From an uncultured Flavobacteriales bacterium (GTDB lineage: Bacteria > Bacteroidota > Bacteroidia > Flavobacteriales_D > Sanyastnellaceae), in the NCBI GenBank assembly GCA_913057815.1, contig CAJXOV010000079.1:1-8213 (forward strand): a stretch of DNA of 8,213 bases, read 5' to 3'. Shown piece by piece: positions 1 through 6,249 of this stretch. A model generated the notes under the pieces. That model did not search any database and was not told the origin of the DNA. It was given only the letters and a program-made list of their open reading frames with translations. Position numbers and translations under genes: made by a program. How positions within the stretch are numbered: position 1 is the first letter of the stretch; each line of letters begins with the position of its first letter.

Positions 1-35
1 CGGTATCTTAATAAAGCATATTTATTAGCCGGCAT
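1..35 (-). CDS. N-terminal fragment of a gene cut by the window edge, possibly a WYL-domain transcriptional regulator
   Basis: An ATG at 33-35 on the minus strand opens a frame that runs out of the window after 11 complete codons and two bases of a twelfth, reading MPANKYALLRYR (the last residue is certain because CGN is always Arg). From memory, this opening resembles that of Bacteroidota WYL-domain regulators, which often begin M-x-x-N-K-x-A-L-x-R-Y and then enter a winged-helix DNA-binding domain. That identification is an inference from twelve residues only. The start lies downstream of the hsp20 terminator (87-118), so the gene probably has its own promoter. A near match to the Bacteroidota -7 element, TAATTTAG (53-60, one mismatch to TAnnTTTG), ends 17 nt before the ATG. 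No -33 TTG lies at the usual distance. Confidence 0.45.
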   Translation of the reverse strand, partial: MPANKYALLRY

Positions 36-86
36 GAAGTTTTGATTTCGTACTAAATTAATTCACATGACTCCCATTAAATAAAA

Positions 87-118
87 CAAGAGCGCTACTT
101 TTCACAGTAGCGCTCTTG
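87..118 (-). terminator. Rho-independent terminator of the hsp20 gene
   Basis: A perfect 12-bp inverted repeat, CAAGAGCGCTAC at 87-98 and GTAGCGCTCTTG at 107-118, encloses an 8-nt loop. Read on the minus strand, the GC-rich stem is followed at once by TTTTATTT, so it terminates leftward transcription coming from hsp20, whose stop lies about 70 nt upstream. On the plus strand the stem is followed by AAAACCCC, so it is not a terminator in that direction. Confidence 0.88.
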
Positions 119-189
119 AAAACCCCAACTTCACATATCAACTTCTCTGAATCAAACTTTAACCAATTATTATGAAAAAACTCACTTTA

Positions 190-624
190 TTATTTTACCT
201 TAATCTCAAGGGATTTCTTTTTGATTTCTTTTTTTGGAAGTGTTATTCTTAAAATACCGTTAGTGTATTCAGCAAATATGCTTTCAATATCGGTGTTCTC
301 AGATAATTTGAACGATCGCTGAAACTTGTCTGAACCAAACTCTTTCATTCTATAGTTTCCTTTTTCATCAGTCGGTTTTTTATTTCCGGAAATTTTCAGC
401 ATTCTGTCCGATATATCCAGGTTGAAGCTTTCTTTGGAAAAACCAGGTGTCGATAAATCTATGATAAACTCATTTTTATTTTCTAAAATGTTTGTTTTAG
501 GTTGTTTATCCCGATTCCACTTTTTTTGAGTTTCTCTGTTTGTGTCTTTAAGAAACATATCGTCAAAAATCCAATTTACTAATGGGTTGTTTACTGTTGA
601 CCTTTCTTGTTTTGCTAATTTCAT
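190..624 (-). CDS. Hsp20/alpha-crystallin family small heat-shock protein
   Basis: This is a 144-residue ATP-independent holdase chaperone of the cytoplasm. Such proteins oligomerise and bind unfolding clients until Hsp70/ClpB can refold them. The N-terminal arm (residues 1-41, with NPLVNWIFDDMF near 13-24) is typical of Bacteroidota Hsp20s. The alpha-crystallin domain runs from about 42 to 132 and ends in the signature A-x-Y-x-N-G-I-L-x-I-x-L-P (118-130). A short Lys-rich tail carries an IxI-like motif (LEI/IKV, 139-143) of the kind that docks neighbouring dimers. The ATG at 622-624 is chosen. The frame stays open to a TTG at 667-669, but that adds 15 mostly basic residues unlike the family and has no better upstream signal. 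The gene is monocistronic and ends in the terminator at 87-118. No CIRCE element or clear TAnnTTTG promoter is visible upstream. Confidence 0.9.
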   Translation of the reverse strand: MKLAKQERSTVNNPLVNWIFDDMFLKDTNRETQKKWNRDKQPKTNILENKNEFIIDLSTPGFSKESFNLDISDRMLKISGNKKPTDEKGNYRMKEFGSDKFQRSFKLSENTDIESIFAEYTNGILRITLPKKEIKKKSLEIKVK

Positions 625-690
625 TTTAATCTTTTTATTGTGTTTTCCTTTCTTCAAGGAGTGTTCCAATAGAAAATAAGCGTCAAAATG

Positions 691-704
691 GCGCGATTAG
701 CGCG
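691..704. promoter_or_regulatory. GC-rich palindromic patch upstream of hsp20
   Basis: The sequence GCGCGATTAGCGCG stands out in the AT-rich region between hsp20 and the DUF554 gene. GCGC occurs on both sides of a short AT-containing centre, giving imperfect dyad symmetry. It lies about 70 nt upstream of the hsp20 ATG, where an operator or promoter-proximal site could be. No known heat-shock operator (CIRCE or HAIR) is recognised, so the function is unknown and the patch may be chance. Confidence 0.2.
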
Positions 705-859
705 GATTTAATGACAAAAAGGCATGTCTCAAGTAGTTATAAGACAATAAGGCTATTATAAGAAGCTTGATTTCTCTTTAGAGTGGGTTCTTTTATAAGA
801 GAAAACTGATCCTTGAGAAAACGAGAAGAAGTAAGGAGTCGATTTCTATCGATTGAGTT

Positions 860-1561
860 TTAAAACAGAATGGTAGAAAAGATTATTTTCAATTCATAAA
901 GTAGTGGAGCAAATAGTAAGGCGGGCATTAAATTTAGAATCCTAATTTTAGTAATATCTAATATGTTCAGCCCAAGTCCTAACATTAGGATGCCACCAGT
1001 ACTAAATATGATGTCCTGAATATTAGGGGTGAAGTAGGATTGTAGATATACAGCACTTAAAGTTAAGGCTCCTTGGAAAATAAAAAGAGGAATAGCAGAG
1101 AAGAGGATGCTCCTCCCAAACGCAGACGCCAGGGCTGCTGATGAAAAGAAGTCCATAGTAGCTTTGGTTAATATTAAGTCTCTAGTCCCAGAAATACCTT
1201 CTTGGAAAGTCCCTAAAAGAGTCATACTTCCCATGCAGAACATTAAAAAAGCGGTCATCAAACCTTCACCAAAAGATTTTTCAGAAGACTCGCCTGAGTT
1301 AAATCGATTTAACCAAAGGTTTAGCCTTTGCTCCAAAAGAAAGACTTCTCCTGCAATAGCTCCAAGTACTAATGATAAGACCACAATTAGAATGAACTCT
1401 TTATTTAACTTAATTGACATCCAAATCCCAAGAAACAAAGTGAATATTCCTAAGGCATGAAATACTGACTTAACAATCCTTTCAGGAAGACTCTTTTTAA
1501 TGAGCATACCTAGTGCGCTGCCAAGTATAACTGTGGCTGTATTTATTAGAGTTCCTAACAT
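860..1561 (-). CDS. DUF554 family (YqgA-like) integral membrane protein
   Basis: This is a 233-residue inner-membrane protein of the DUF554 family, sometimes described as a putative transporter; its substrate and role are not established. Family landmarks are the start MLGTLINTATVILGSALG, the SLVLGAIAGE segment (63-72), FCMGSMTLLGTFQEG (108-122, matching the family's F-C-x-G-x-M-x-x-L-G-x-x-Q-x-G), TKATMDFFSS (132-141), the LFSAIPLF-x-x-Q-G block (153-164), and the C-terminal GGILMLGLGLNIL (189-201) and NLMPALL (210-216). Hydrophobic segments at about 2-20, 33-51, 55-75, 101-118, 150-172, 186-202 and 208-222 imply roughly seven membrane spans. Length and start fit the family. It diverges from tgt across 93 bp. 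A match to the Bacteroidota promoter lies directly against its ATG. The downstream neighbour hsp20 is co-oriented but about 235 bp away and probably separate. Confidence 0.88.
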   Translation of the reverse strand: MLGTLINTATVILGSALGMLIKKSLPERIVKSVFHALGIFTLFLGIWMSIKLNKEFILIVVLSLVLGAIAGEVFLLEQRLNLWLNRFNSGESSEKSFGEGLMTAFLMFCMGSMTLLGTFQEGISGTRDLILTKATMDFFSSAALASAFGRSILFSAIPLFIFQGALTLSAVYLQSYFTPNIQDIIFSTGGILMLGLGLNILDITKIRILNLMPALLFAPLLYELKIIFSTILF

Positions 1562-1566
1562 GATTT

Positions 1567-1601
1567 CAAATTTAAGCCAGAAAGTTTATCCGAAGACAAA
1601 A
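1567..1601 (-). promoter_or_regulatory. Bacteroidota-type promoter of the DUF554 gene
   Basis: On the minus strand, TTTTG (1597-1601) is followed after 22 nt by TAAATTTG (1567-1574). This is an exact match to the -7 consensus TAnnTTTG with a -33 TTTG at an acceptable spacing. Only five bases separate the -7 element from the ATG at 1561, so transcription would begin at or within a few bases of the start codon. Confidence 0.6.
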
Positions 1602-1639
1602 CCATGGATAATGAACAGCTGATTTTGTAATATAAAAAT

Positions 1640-1647
1640 TACCTTTG
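1640..1647 (+). promoter_or_regulatory. -7 promoter element of the tgt operon
   Basis: TACCTTTG matches the Bacteroidota -7 consensus TAnnTTTG exactly and lies seven bases before the tgt ATG. The nearest TTTTG upstream (1623-1627) is only 12 nt away, too close for a canonical -33 box, so the upstream half is weak or missing. If used, the transcript would be leaderless or nearly so. Confidence 0.5.
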
Positions 1648-1654
1648 CTACGCA

Positions 1655-2785
1655 ATGAAATTTACCCTTCAACATAATGATTCAGGCTCTAAAGCTAGAG
1701 CTGGATTAGTAGAAACTGATCATGGAGTTATAGAAACTCCTATTTTTATGCCAGTAGGAACTGCAGCTACTGTGAAAGGAGTTACCCAACAGGATTTAGA
1801 GTCTGATATAAAAGCACAGATTATCCTGGGGAATACTTACCATTTATACTTAAGACCGGGATTAGAAATTATAGAGGCCGCAGGTGGGCTTCATAAATTC
1901 AATGGATGGGATAAACCGATTTTAACAGATAGTGGAGGATATCAGGTTTATTCTTTAAGCGATAATCGAAAAATAAATGAAGAAGGGGTAGTCTTTAGGT
2001 CTCATATTGATGGTTCAAAACATCTGTTTAGTCCAGAAAATGTAATGGAGACTCAAAGAATTATTGGAGCAGATATAATAATGGCTTTTGATGAATGTAC
2101 TCCGTATCCGTGTGAGTACTCATACGCTAAAGATAGTCTGGATATGACTCATAGGTGGTTAGAGAGATGTATTAAAAACCATAAAGAAAATGAGCCAAAA
2201 TATGGGTTTTCACAAGCGTTATTTCCTATAGTTCAAGGGAGTGTTTACAACGATTTAAGGGTGAAGTCAGCAGAATTTATAGCAGAACAGGATATGCCAG
2301 GGAATGCTATTGGAGGGTTGTCTGTGGGAGAACCTCATGATGAGATGTATGCTATGACTGAGGTGGTGTGTGATATCCTTCCTGAGGAAAAACCGAGGTA
2401 CTTAATGGGCGTAGGAACACCTGCCAATATTTTGGAAAATATAGCGTTAGGCGTTGATATGTTTGATTGTGTAATGCCGACAAGAAATGCCAGAAATGGA
2501 ATGATCTTTACTTGGGAAGGTACTATGAATATGAAAAATAGAAAGTGGGCAGATGACTTTTCAATTTTAGATCCAGATGGAACAAGTTATGTAGATTCAT
2601 TTTACACCAAGGCTTATGTAAGGCATCTTTTTCATGCAAACGAGATGTTGGGCAAGATGATAGCTACATCCCACAATTTGGCATTTTATATGGATTTGGT
2701 TAAGCAGGCTAGAGAACATATTATCTTGGGTGATTTTTCAGATTGGAAGAAAAAAGTGGTAAGTAAACTGACTGTGCGTTTATGA
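1655..2785 (+). CDS. tgt: tRNA-guanine(34) transglycosylase (Tgt)
   Basis: This 376-residue cytoplasmic enzyme swaps guanine-34 for preQ1 in tRNAs with GUN anticodons (Asp, Asn, His, Tyr), the key step of queuosine synthesis. The TIM-barrel hallmarks are present: TPIFMPVGTAATVKG (28-42), LGNTYHLYLRPG (58-69), TDSGGYQ with the general acid/base Asp92 (91-97), FDEC with Asp146 and Cys148 for preQ1 recognition (145-148), VQGSVYNDLR, GGLSVGE, and MFDCVMPTRNARNG with the nucleophile Asp271 (269-282). The family's zinc site is degraded. The three cysteines of the E. coli C-x-C-x-x-C motif correspond to Gly309, Ser311 and Asp314, while the fourth ligand His340 remains; I recall the same loss in other Bacteroidota Tgts. 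The start matches the family exactly. The gene overlaps the downstream permease by ATGA, implying translational coupling. Confidence 0.97.
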   Translation: MKFTLQHNDSGSKARAGLVETDHGVIETPIFMPVGTAATVKGVTQQDLESDIKAQIILGNTYHLYLRPGLEIIEAAGGLHKFNGWDKPILTDSGGYQVYSLSDNRKINEEGVVFRSHIDGSKHLFSPENVMETQRIIGADIIMAFDECTPYPCEYSYAKDSLDMTHRWLERCIKNHKENEPKYGFSQALFPIVQGSVYNDLRVKSAEFIAEQDMPGNAIGGLSVGEPHDEMYAMTEVVCDILPEEKPRYLMGVGTPANILENIALGVDMFDCVMPTRNARNGMIFTWEGTMNMKNRKWADDFSILDPDGTSYVDSFYTKAYVRHLFHANEMLGKMIATSHNLAFYMDLVKQAREHIILGDFSDWKKKVVSKLTVRL

Positions 2786-3861
2786 AAACGTTGGATAAAT
2801 ATATTATTCGAAAGTTTTTAAGCACATTCGTTTTTATCATAATGGCATTCATTATTATCTCCGTGGTAATAGATTTGTCTGATAGGGCAGATGACTTCAT
2901 TGAGCATGAGGTTCCTGTGAAAAACATTCTTCTTGGATATTATATGAATTTCTGTATCCACTTCGGAAATTTGCTTAGTGGTTTGCTTATTTTTCTCACA
3001 GTCGTATTGGTGTGCAGTAATATGGCGCAAAGAACTGAAGTCGTAGCCATACTCAGCGGAGGGGTGTCGTTTAATCGGTATTTGAGGCCATTTTTTTTAG
3101 CGGCTACTCTTTTAGTGATTGTCTTTTTGTTTATTTCTCACATATTCCTTCCGTTAGCCAATAGGAGAAAGATAGAGTTTGAAAACACCTATATGAGACC
3201 GAACTATTATATTTCTGACAAGAATGTTCATAGGGAGATTTCGCCTGGGGAGCTTGTGTATTTTAAATCTTTGTCTGCTTCAAAACAAGTCGGAGCCAAA
3301 TTCACCATCGAAAATTGGGACGGAGGTGAGCTTCGGCAAAAGATTCTAGCTGATAAAGCGGAATATTTCCCAGATGAAGACAAGTGGCAATTGAAGAGGG
3401 GGCAAATTCGAAAATATCATAAAAATGGTACTCAAAGTTTTGAATCTTTCAGCGTTAAAGACACTGTGTTGAACCTTAAAATAAATGATTTTGGCCGTAG
3501 ATTTAGGTTGACTAGCGCTATGACTTGGTCTGAGTTGAATGTATTCATTGAAACCTTGGAAAAAGAAGGAGGGGAAGGGATGTCGAAGCTTTTAATAGAA
3601 AAACACCAGAGGACAAGTATTCCATTTAGTATTTATGTGTTTGTTCTTATTGCAGCATCAATCGCTTCTAGGAAGTTAAGAGGAGGAACAGGGATTCATC
3701 TGATGTTGGCAGTAGTGATAGGGTTTCTTTATGTCTTCTTTCAAAGGATAGCTAGTGTATCAGCAACTAATGCAGGTGTCGATCCATTGATAGCCGTCTG
3801 GATCCCAAATTTAATATTTCTAATACTGGGAGTATGGCTTTACTTTAGATCACCTAAGTGA
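2782..3861 (+). CDS. LptF/LptG family permease of the LPS-export ABC transporter
   Basis: This 359-residue inner-membrane protein belongs to the YjgP/YjgQ family. With its partner permease and the ATPase LptB, it extracts lipopolysaccharide from the inner membrane and passes it to the periplasmic Lpt bridge. The expected layout is visible: membrane spans at about 12-31, 60-80 and 102-124, a periplasmic beta-jellyroll region at about 125-275, then spans at about 279-297, 304-323 and 336-355. The cytoplasmic stretch after span 2 (TEVVAILSGGVSFNRYL, 85-101) is the family's conserved coupling region that contacts LptB. Sequence alone does not decide LptF or LptG, and no lptB or second permease is in the window. 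The start codon lies inside the last codons of tgt (ATGA), so the two are one operon. The stop is immediately followed by the stop of the convergent ispE. Confidence 0.9.
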   Translation: MKTLDKYIIRKFLSTFVFIIMAFIIISVVIDLSDRADDFIEHEVPVKNILLGYYMNFCIHFGNLLSGLLIFLTVVLVCSNMAQRTEVVAILSGGVSFNRYLRPFFLAATLLVIVFLFISHIFLPLANRRKIEFENTYMRPNYYISDKNVHREISPGELVYFKSLSASKQVGAKFTIENWDGGELRQKILADKAEYFPDEDKWQLKRGQIRKYHKNGTQSFESFSVKDTVLNLKINDFGRRFRLTSAMTWSELNVFIETLEKEGGEGMSKLLIEKHQRTSIPFSIYVFVLIAASIASRKLRGGTGIHLMLAVVIGFLYVFFQRIASVSATNAGVDPLIAVWIPNLIFLILGVWLYFRSPK

Positions 3862-3867
3862 TTAAAG
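3843..3867. terminator. Small hairpin covering both stop codons of a convergent gene pair
   Basis: CTTTAGATCAC (3843-3853) pairs with GTGATTAAAG (3858-3867) around a CTAA loop, giving ten base pairs with one bulged G. Both stop codons, TGA at 3859-3861 on the plus strand and TAA at 3862-3864 on the minus strand, lie in the right arm. Neither side has a proper U-tract, so this is at best a weak bidirectional terminator or an mRNA 3'-end structure. Confidence 0.3.
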
Positions 3868-4671
3868 ATTAAAAATCCACTCGGAATAGTTTAGTGACTC
3901 GAATAAATAGTTTTCTGGTCTTTCATTAAAAATTCCATATACAGAGCTACCACTTCCGCTCAAGGAGGCATAAAACGCTCCGCTAACATAAAGATGGTTT
4001 TTTATGCGTTGCAATTCCGGATGATTAGGGTGGAGAGCTTGTTCGAAATCATTCACCCAAGTATGTTTCCAATCCGAAGGAGGGAGATTCCAATTGATCT
4101 TAGAAGTGGTTGTTTTATTTAGGTCTAGTGCTTCATAGGCTTCTTTTGAGCTGATGTGGATTCCAGGGTTAACTAATAATAAATATTTCCCTTTTAAACT
4201 AAACGAGATAGGGGTTATGGTCTCTCCTCTGCCTGTAACTAGAGAAGCGCTGTCGACACAGAAAAAAGGGCAGTCACTTCCCAGTTCCGCAGCCAGTTCC
4301 GCCAACCGGAGTTCGGGAATTTGGAGATTATCCATTCTATTAACTCCTGATAAAACAGCTATGGCATCCGAGCTTCCTCCACCAAGCCCAGCTCCAATTG
4401 GAATGTTTTTCAGTAAATGAATGTGATAGTTTGAGATGTTATAGCCTTTATCTCTCAGTAATCTCAGAGCTAGTAGGCATAGGTTATTGTTTTCTTCTCC
4501 GGGAATTTTAATATTATAAGAAGAAAAAGAGTCCTGTTCAGATAATATCAGTTCTACATAGTCGAATAGAGGAATGCTGTAGAAAATACTTTCAAGCTCA
4601 TGGAAACCATCATTTCTTTTTCCTTTAATATGAAGACCTAAGTTTATCTTGGCTGGAGCTTTTATTATCAT
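3862..4671 (-). CDS. ispE: 4-(cytidine 5'-diphospho)-2-C-methyl-D-erythritol kinase (IspE)
   Basis: This 269-residue cytoplasmic GHMP-superfamily kinase phosphorylates CDP-methylerythritol with ATP, the fourth step of the non-mevalonate (MEP) route to isoprenoid precursors. The first motif APAKINLGLHIKGKRNDGFH (5-24) carries catalytic Lys8. The ATP-binding glycine loop PIGAGLGGGSSDA is at 91-103. Asp133 in GSDCPFF (131-137) is the proton acceptor. The third GHMP motif SLSGSGSSVYG is at 236-246. All key residues are intact, and the protein is slightly shorter than the E. coli enzyme. The ATG at 4669-4671 begins the family's usual N-terminus and lies four bases after the era stop, so ispE is the second gene of an era-ispE operon. 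Its stop directly abuts that of the convergent permease gene, and no strong terminator lies between them. Confidence 0.96.
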   Translation of the reverse strand: MIIKAPAKINLGLHIKGKRNDGFHELESIFYSIPLFDYVELILSEQDSFSSYNIKIPGEENNNLCLLALRLLRDKGYNISNYHIHLLKNIPIGAGLGGGSSDAIAVLSGVNRMDNLQIPELRLAELAAELGSDCPFFCVDSASLVTGRGETITPISFSLKGKYLLLVNPGIHISSKEAYEALDLNKTTTSKINWNLPPSDWKHTWVNDFEQALHPNHPELQRIKNHLYVSGAFYASLSGSGSSVYGIFNERPENYLFESLNYSEWIFNL

Positions 4672-4675
4672 AGCG

Positions 4676-5557
4676 CTAGTCTAGGTAACCGTATCTTCTT
4701 AATTTTTTAGGGTCGTCTCTCCAGTCTTTATCCACTTTAACAAAAAGCTGTAAGAATACTTTTTTCTCGATAAATCTTTCTATATCTCTCCGAGCTTCTG
4801 TTCCAACTCTTTTGAGCGCTATGCCACCTTTACCAATCATAATCCCTTTTTGACTTTCTCGCATAACGTAGATGATAGCTCTTATGCGAACTATTTTTTC
4901 CTCTACTACATATTCTTCTACTTCAACTTCAGAAGAGTAAGGGATCTCCTGTTTGTAGTGAGTCATAATCTTTTCTCTAATAATTTCACTAACGAAAAAA
5001 CGTGTTGGTTTGTCTGTCAGTTCATCTTTAGGGAAATATGGAGGGGATTCTGGAATTAATGAAATTATTTTTTCCATCACGATGTCTACATTGAACTTAT
5101 GTAAAGCAGAAACAGGAATAATCAACGAGTTAGGCAGTTTTTCTTTCCAAGCGTCCAATTTCAGCTGAATCTCAGCTTGGTCAGTCATATCTACTTTGTT
5201 TAATACAAGTATAGTAGGTGTGTCTATCTTGGTGAGTTTTTCAACCAGTACGTGCTGATTTTCAGATTTTTCATTGATCTCTACTACGAAAAGGAAAACA
5301 TCAGCATCTTGAAAAGCACTTTTTACAAAGTTATTCATACCCTCGTGAAGCTTGTACTTGGCATCAACAACACCAGGAGTATCTGAAAATACTAATTGGT
5401 AATCGTCATCATTTACGATCCCCATTATTCTATGACGAGTAGTTTGAGCTTTAGAATTGATGATACTCAGCTTCGTTCCTACTAATTGATTCATTAATGT
5501 AGACTTCCCTACGTTAGGTTTGCCAATAATATTTATAAATCCTGCTTTATGATTCAT
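4676..5557 (-). CDS. era: GTPase Era, 16S rRNA-binding ribosome assembly factor
   Basis: This 293-residue essential GTPase binds the 3' end of 16S rRNA and helps mature the 30S subunit. GTPase motifs are G1 GKPNVGKS (12-19), G2 around the KAQTTRHRI segment (36-44), G3 DTPG (59-62), G4 NKVD (120-123) and G5 SAL (150-152). The C-terminal KH domain (about 190-285) contains the RNA-binding loop GKGG (242-245) and the family ending KVDKDWRDD. The start chosen is ATG at 5555-5557, giving the MNHKAGF opening and 293-residue length usual for Bacteroidota Era. The frame extends upstream to a TTG at 5621-5623, but that lies in the tail of the tRNA terminator and adds 22 unrelated residues. It is the first gene of the era-ispE operon. 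A weak -7-like TATCTTTA (5576-5583) precedes it by 18 nt, with no -33 TTG. Confidence 0.97.
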   Translation of the reverse strand: MNHKAGFINIIGKPNVGKSTLMNQLVGTKLSIINSKAQTTRHRIMGIVNDDDYQLVFSDTPGVVDAKYKLHEGMNNFVKSAFQDADVFLFVVEINEKSENQHVLVEKLTKIDTPTILVLNKVDMTDQAEIQLKLDAWKEKLPNSLIIPVSALHKFNVDIVMEKIISLIPESPPYFPKDELTDKPTRFFVSEIIREKIMTHYKQEIPYSSEVEVEEYVVEEKIVRIRAIIYVMRESQKGIMIGKGGIALKRVGTEARRDIERFIEKKVFLQLFVKVDKDWRDDPKKLRRYGYLD

Positions 5558-5630
5558 GAGAAATGTACTTAGGTGTAAAGATAATGGATTATAGAAGGGA
5601 ATCTTCTCTGATTTTTTATTCAAAAAATAA

Positions 5631-5659
5631 AAAGGCTCAGGAAAAGTTCCTGAGCCTTT
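5631..5659 (-). terminator. Rho-independent terminator of the tRNA-fMet gene
   Basis: A perfect 13-bp inverted repeat, AAAGGCTCAGGAA (5631-5643) and TTCCTGAGCCTTT (5647-5659), encloses a three-base loop. On the minus strand it is followed by a T-rich run (TTTTTATTTTTTG counting the end of the stem). It starts ten bases after the tRNA 3' end and separates the tRNA transcript from era. Confidence 0.92.
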
Positions 5660-5668
5660 AACTCCTAG

Positions 5669-5669
<1 letters not shown>
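5657..5669. repeat. 13-bp direct repeat flanking the tRNA unit, copy 1
   Basis: TTTAACTCCTAGT here recurs exactly at 5806-5818. This copy covers the end of the terminator stem, the short spacer and the last base (A73) of the tRNA gene. The other copy lies just upstream of the tRNA promoter element. Confidence 0.6.
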
Positions 5670-5741
<72 letters not shown>

Positions 5742-5791
5742 ATGTTTACAAAACACCCCAGACACCTGAGCGCTGGAGAAATTTCGGACTG

Positions 5792-5799
5792 CAAATATA
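5792..5799 (-). promoter_or_regulatory. -7 promoter element of the tRNA-fMet gene
   Basis: On the minus strand TATATTTG is an exact match to the Bacteroidota -7 consensus TAnnTTTG, 50 nt upstream of the mature tRNA 5' end. This leaves a leader of about 45 nt for RNase P to remove. No clear TTG is found 17-23 nt further upstream, so the -33 half is degenerate. Confidence 0.5.
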
Positions 5800-5805
5800 T
5801 GAAGT

Positions 5806-5818
5806 TTTAACTCCTAGT
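5806..5818. repeat. 13-bp direct repeat flanking the tRNA unit, copy 2
   Basis: This is an exact second copy of TTTAACTCCTAGT (first copy at 5657-5669), 149 bp away. It lies immediately upstream, in the sense of tRNA transcription, of the -7 element at 5792-5799. The bases flanking the two copies differ. Confidence 0.6.
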
Positions 5819-6061
5819 GATTAATTGATAAGGTTATTTTTTCTTTTAAGTCTGTCAAGTGGTAGGGCAGTAGTTAAGGTTGTGAATTTAAGTCTGTTGT
5901 GTTTACGATAAAGGTTAAGTATTTTATATGAAGGGTGCTTTGTTTGACAGGTTTATACTCATAAATGCCAACATTTTTCTTCCGAATCATGAATAGGAAA
6001 TACACTACCGAATAAAATTGTTTCCTTATATACGTATGATATGTCTCTTTTGATGAATGGT

Positions 6062-6229
6062 TTAGGCAAACAATAGTGGATTAAACTTTTTAGAAGTTTC
6101 TGAGCTTTTAATAGGAGGTGTGAAGTTATTTCCATTTTTTGTAAGAAGTGATTGGGAAAATTCTAATACCGCAGCCAAAGAATTAATCTGTTGTTGTATT
6201 TCTTGTAGTTCATGAATTAAAAGCTGAAA
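6062..6229 (-). pseudogene. Possible 3' remnant of a decayed gene (startless 55-codon frame)
   Basis: Between an in-frame TAA at 6230-6232 and a TAA at 6062-6064, the minus strand has 55 open codons with no ATG or GTG and only one internal TTG. The translation begins FQLLIHELQEIQQQINSLAA, an amphipathic coiled-coil-like stretch with Leu/Ile/Val every three to four residues. It is followed by a polar Lys/Ser/Asn tail ending PLLFA. This composition resembles a protein C-terminus more than random AT-rich sequence. I do not recognise the family. A 55-codon run in one of six frames can arise by chance, so the call is tentative. Confidence 0.25.
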
Positions 6230-6241
6230 TTAGCCAGTACC

Positions 6242-6249
6242 TAAATATG
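6242..6249 (+). promoter_or_regulatory. Possible -7 element of the GH3 gene
   Basis: TAAATATG has one mismatch to TAnnTTTG and ends eight bases before the GH3 ATG, a geometry like that of tgt. No -33 TTG lies 17-23 nt upstream, so support is weak. Confidence 0.25.

Noticed and set aside
625..669. TTG at 667-669 as the start of the hsp20 gene (15 extra residues)
   Set aside because: The added residues are mostly Lys/His/Asn and unlike the family. The internal ATG at 622-624 has the A-rich upstream context usual here and gives a normal Hsp20 N-terminus.
771..804. Inverted repeat TTTCTCTT / AAGAGAAA as a terminator of the DUF554 gene
   Set aside because: Only eight AT-rich pairs around an 18-nt loop, with no T-tract on the minus-strand side. 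It is too weak to call.
1107..1460. 117-codon plus-strand frame antisense to the DUF554 gene
   Set aside because: The opposite strand carries a full-length family member with conserved motifs; this frame has no recognisable features and is a shadow of it. The same applies to shorter frames antisense to tgt, the permease, ispE, era and GH3.
5558..5623. TTG at 5621-5623 as the start of era (22 extra residues)
   Set aside because: It lies in the U-tract region of the tRNA-fMet terminator, and Era homologues begin at the MNHKAGF position, ATG 5555-5557.
5845..5897. 11-nt direct repeat TTTAAGTCTGT (5845-5855 and 5887-5897)
   Set aside because: Only two short AT-rich copies with unrelated flanks; not an array or a mobile-element end.
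5874..5990. 38-codon ATG-initiated frame on the minus strand
   Set aside because: No recognisable motif, no clear upstream signal, and a composition typical of random AT-rich DNA.
6113..6120. Strong Shine-Dalgarno-like AGGAGGTG on the plus strand
   Set aside because: No start codon at a proper distance opens a frame of any length, and Bacteroidota genes rarely use such sites. On the other strand these bases encode part of the startless frame.
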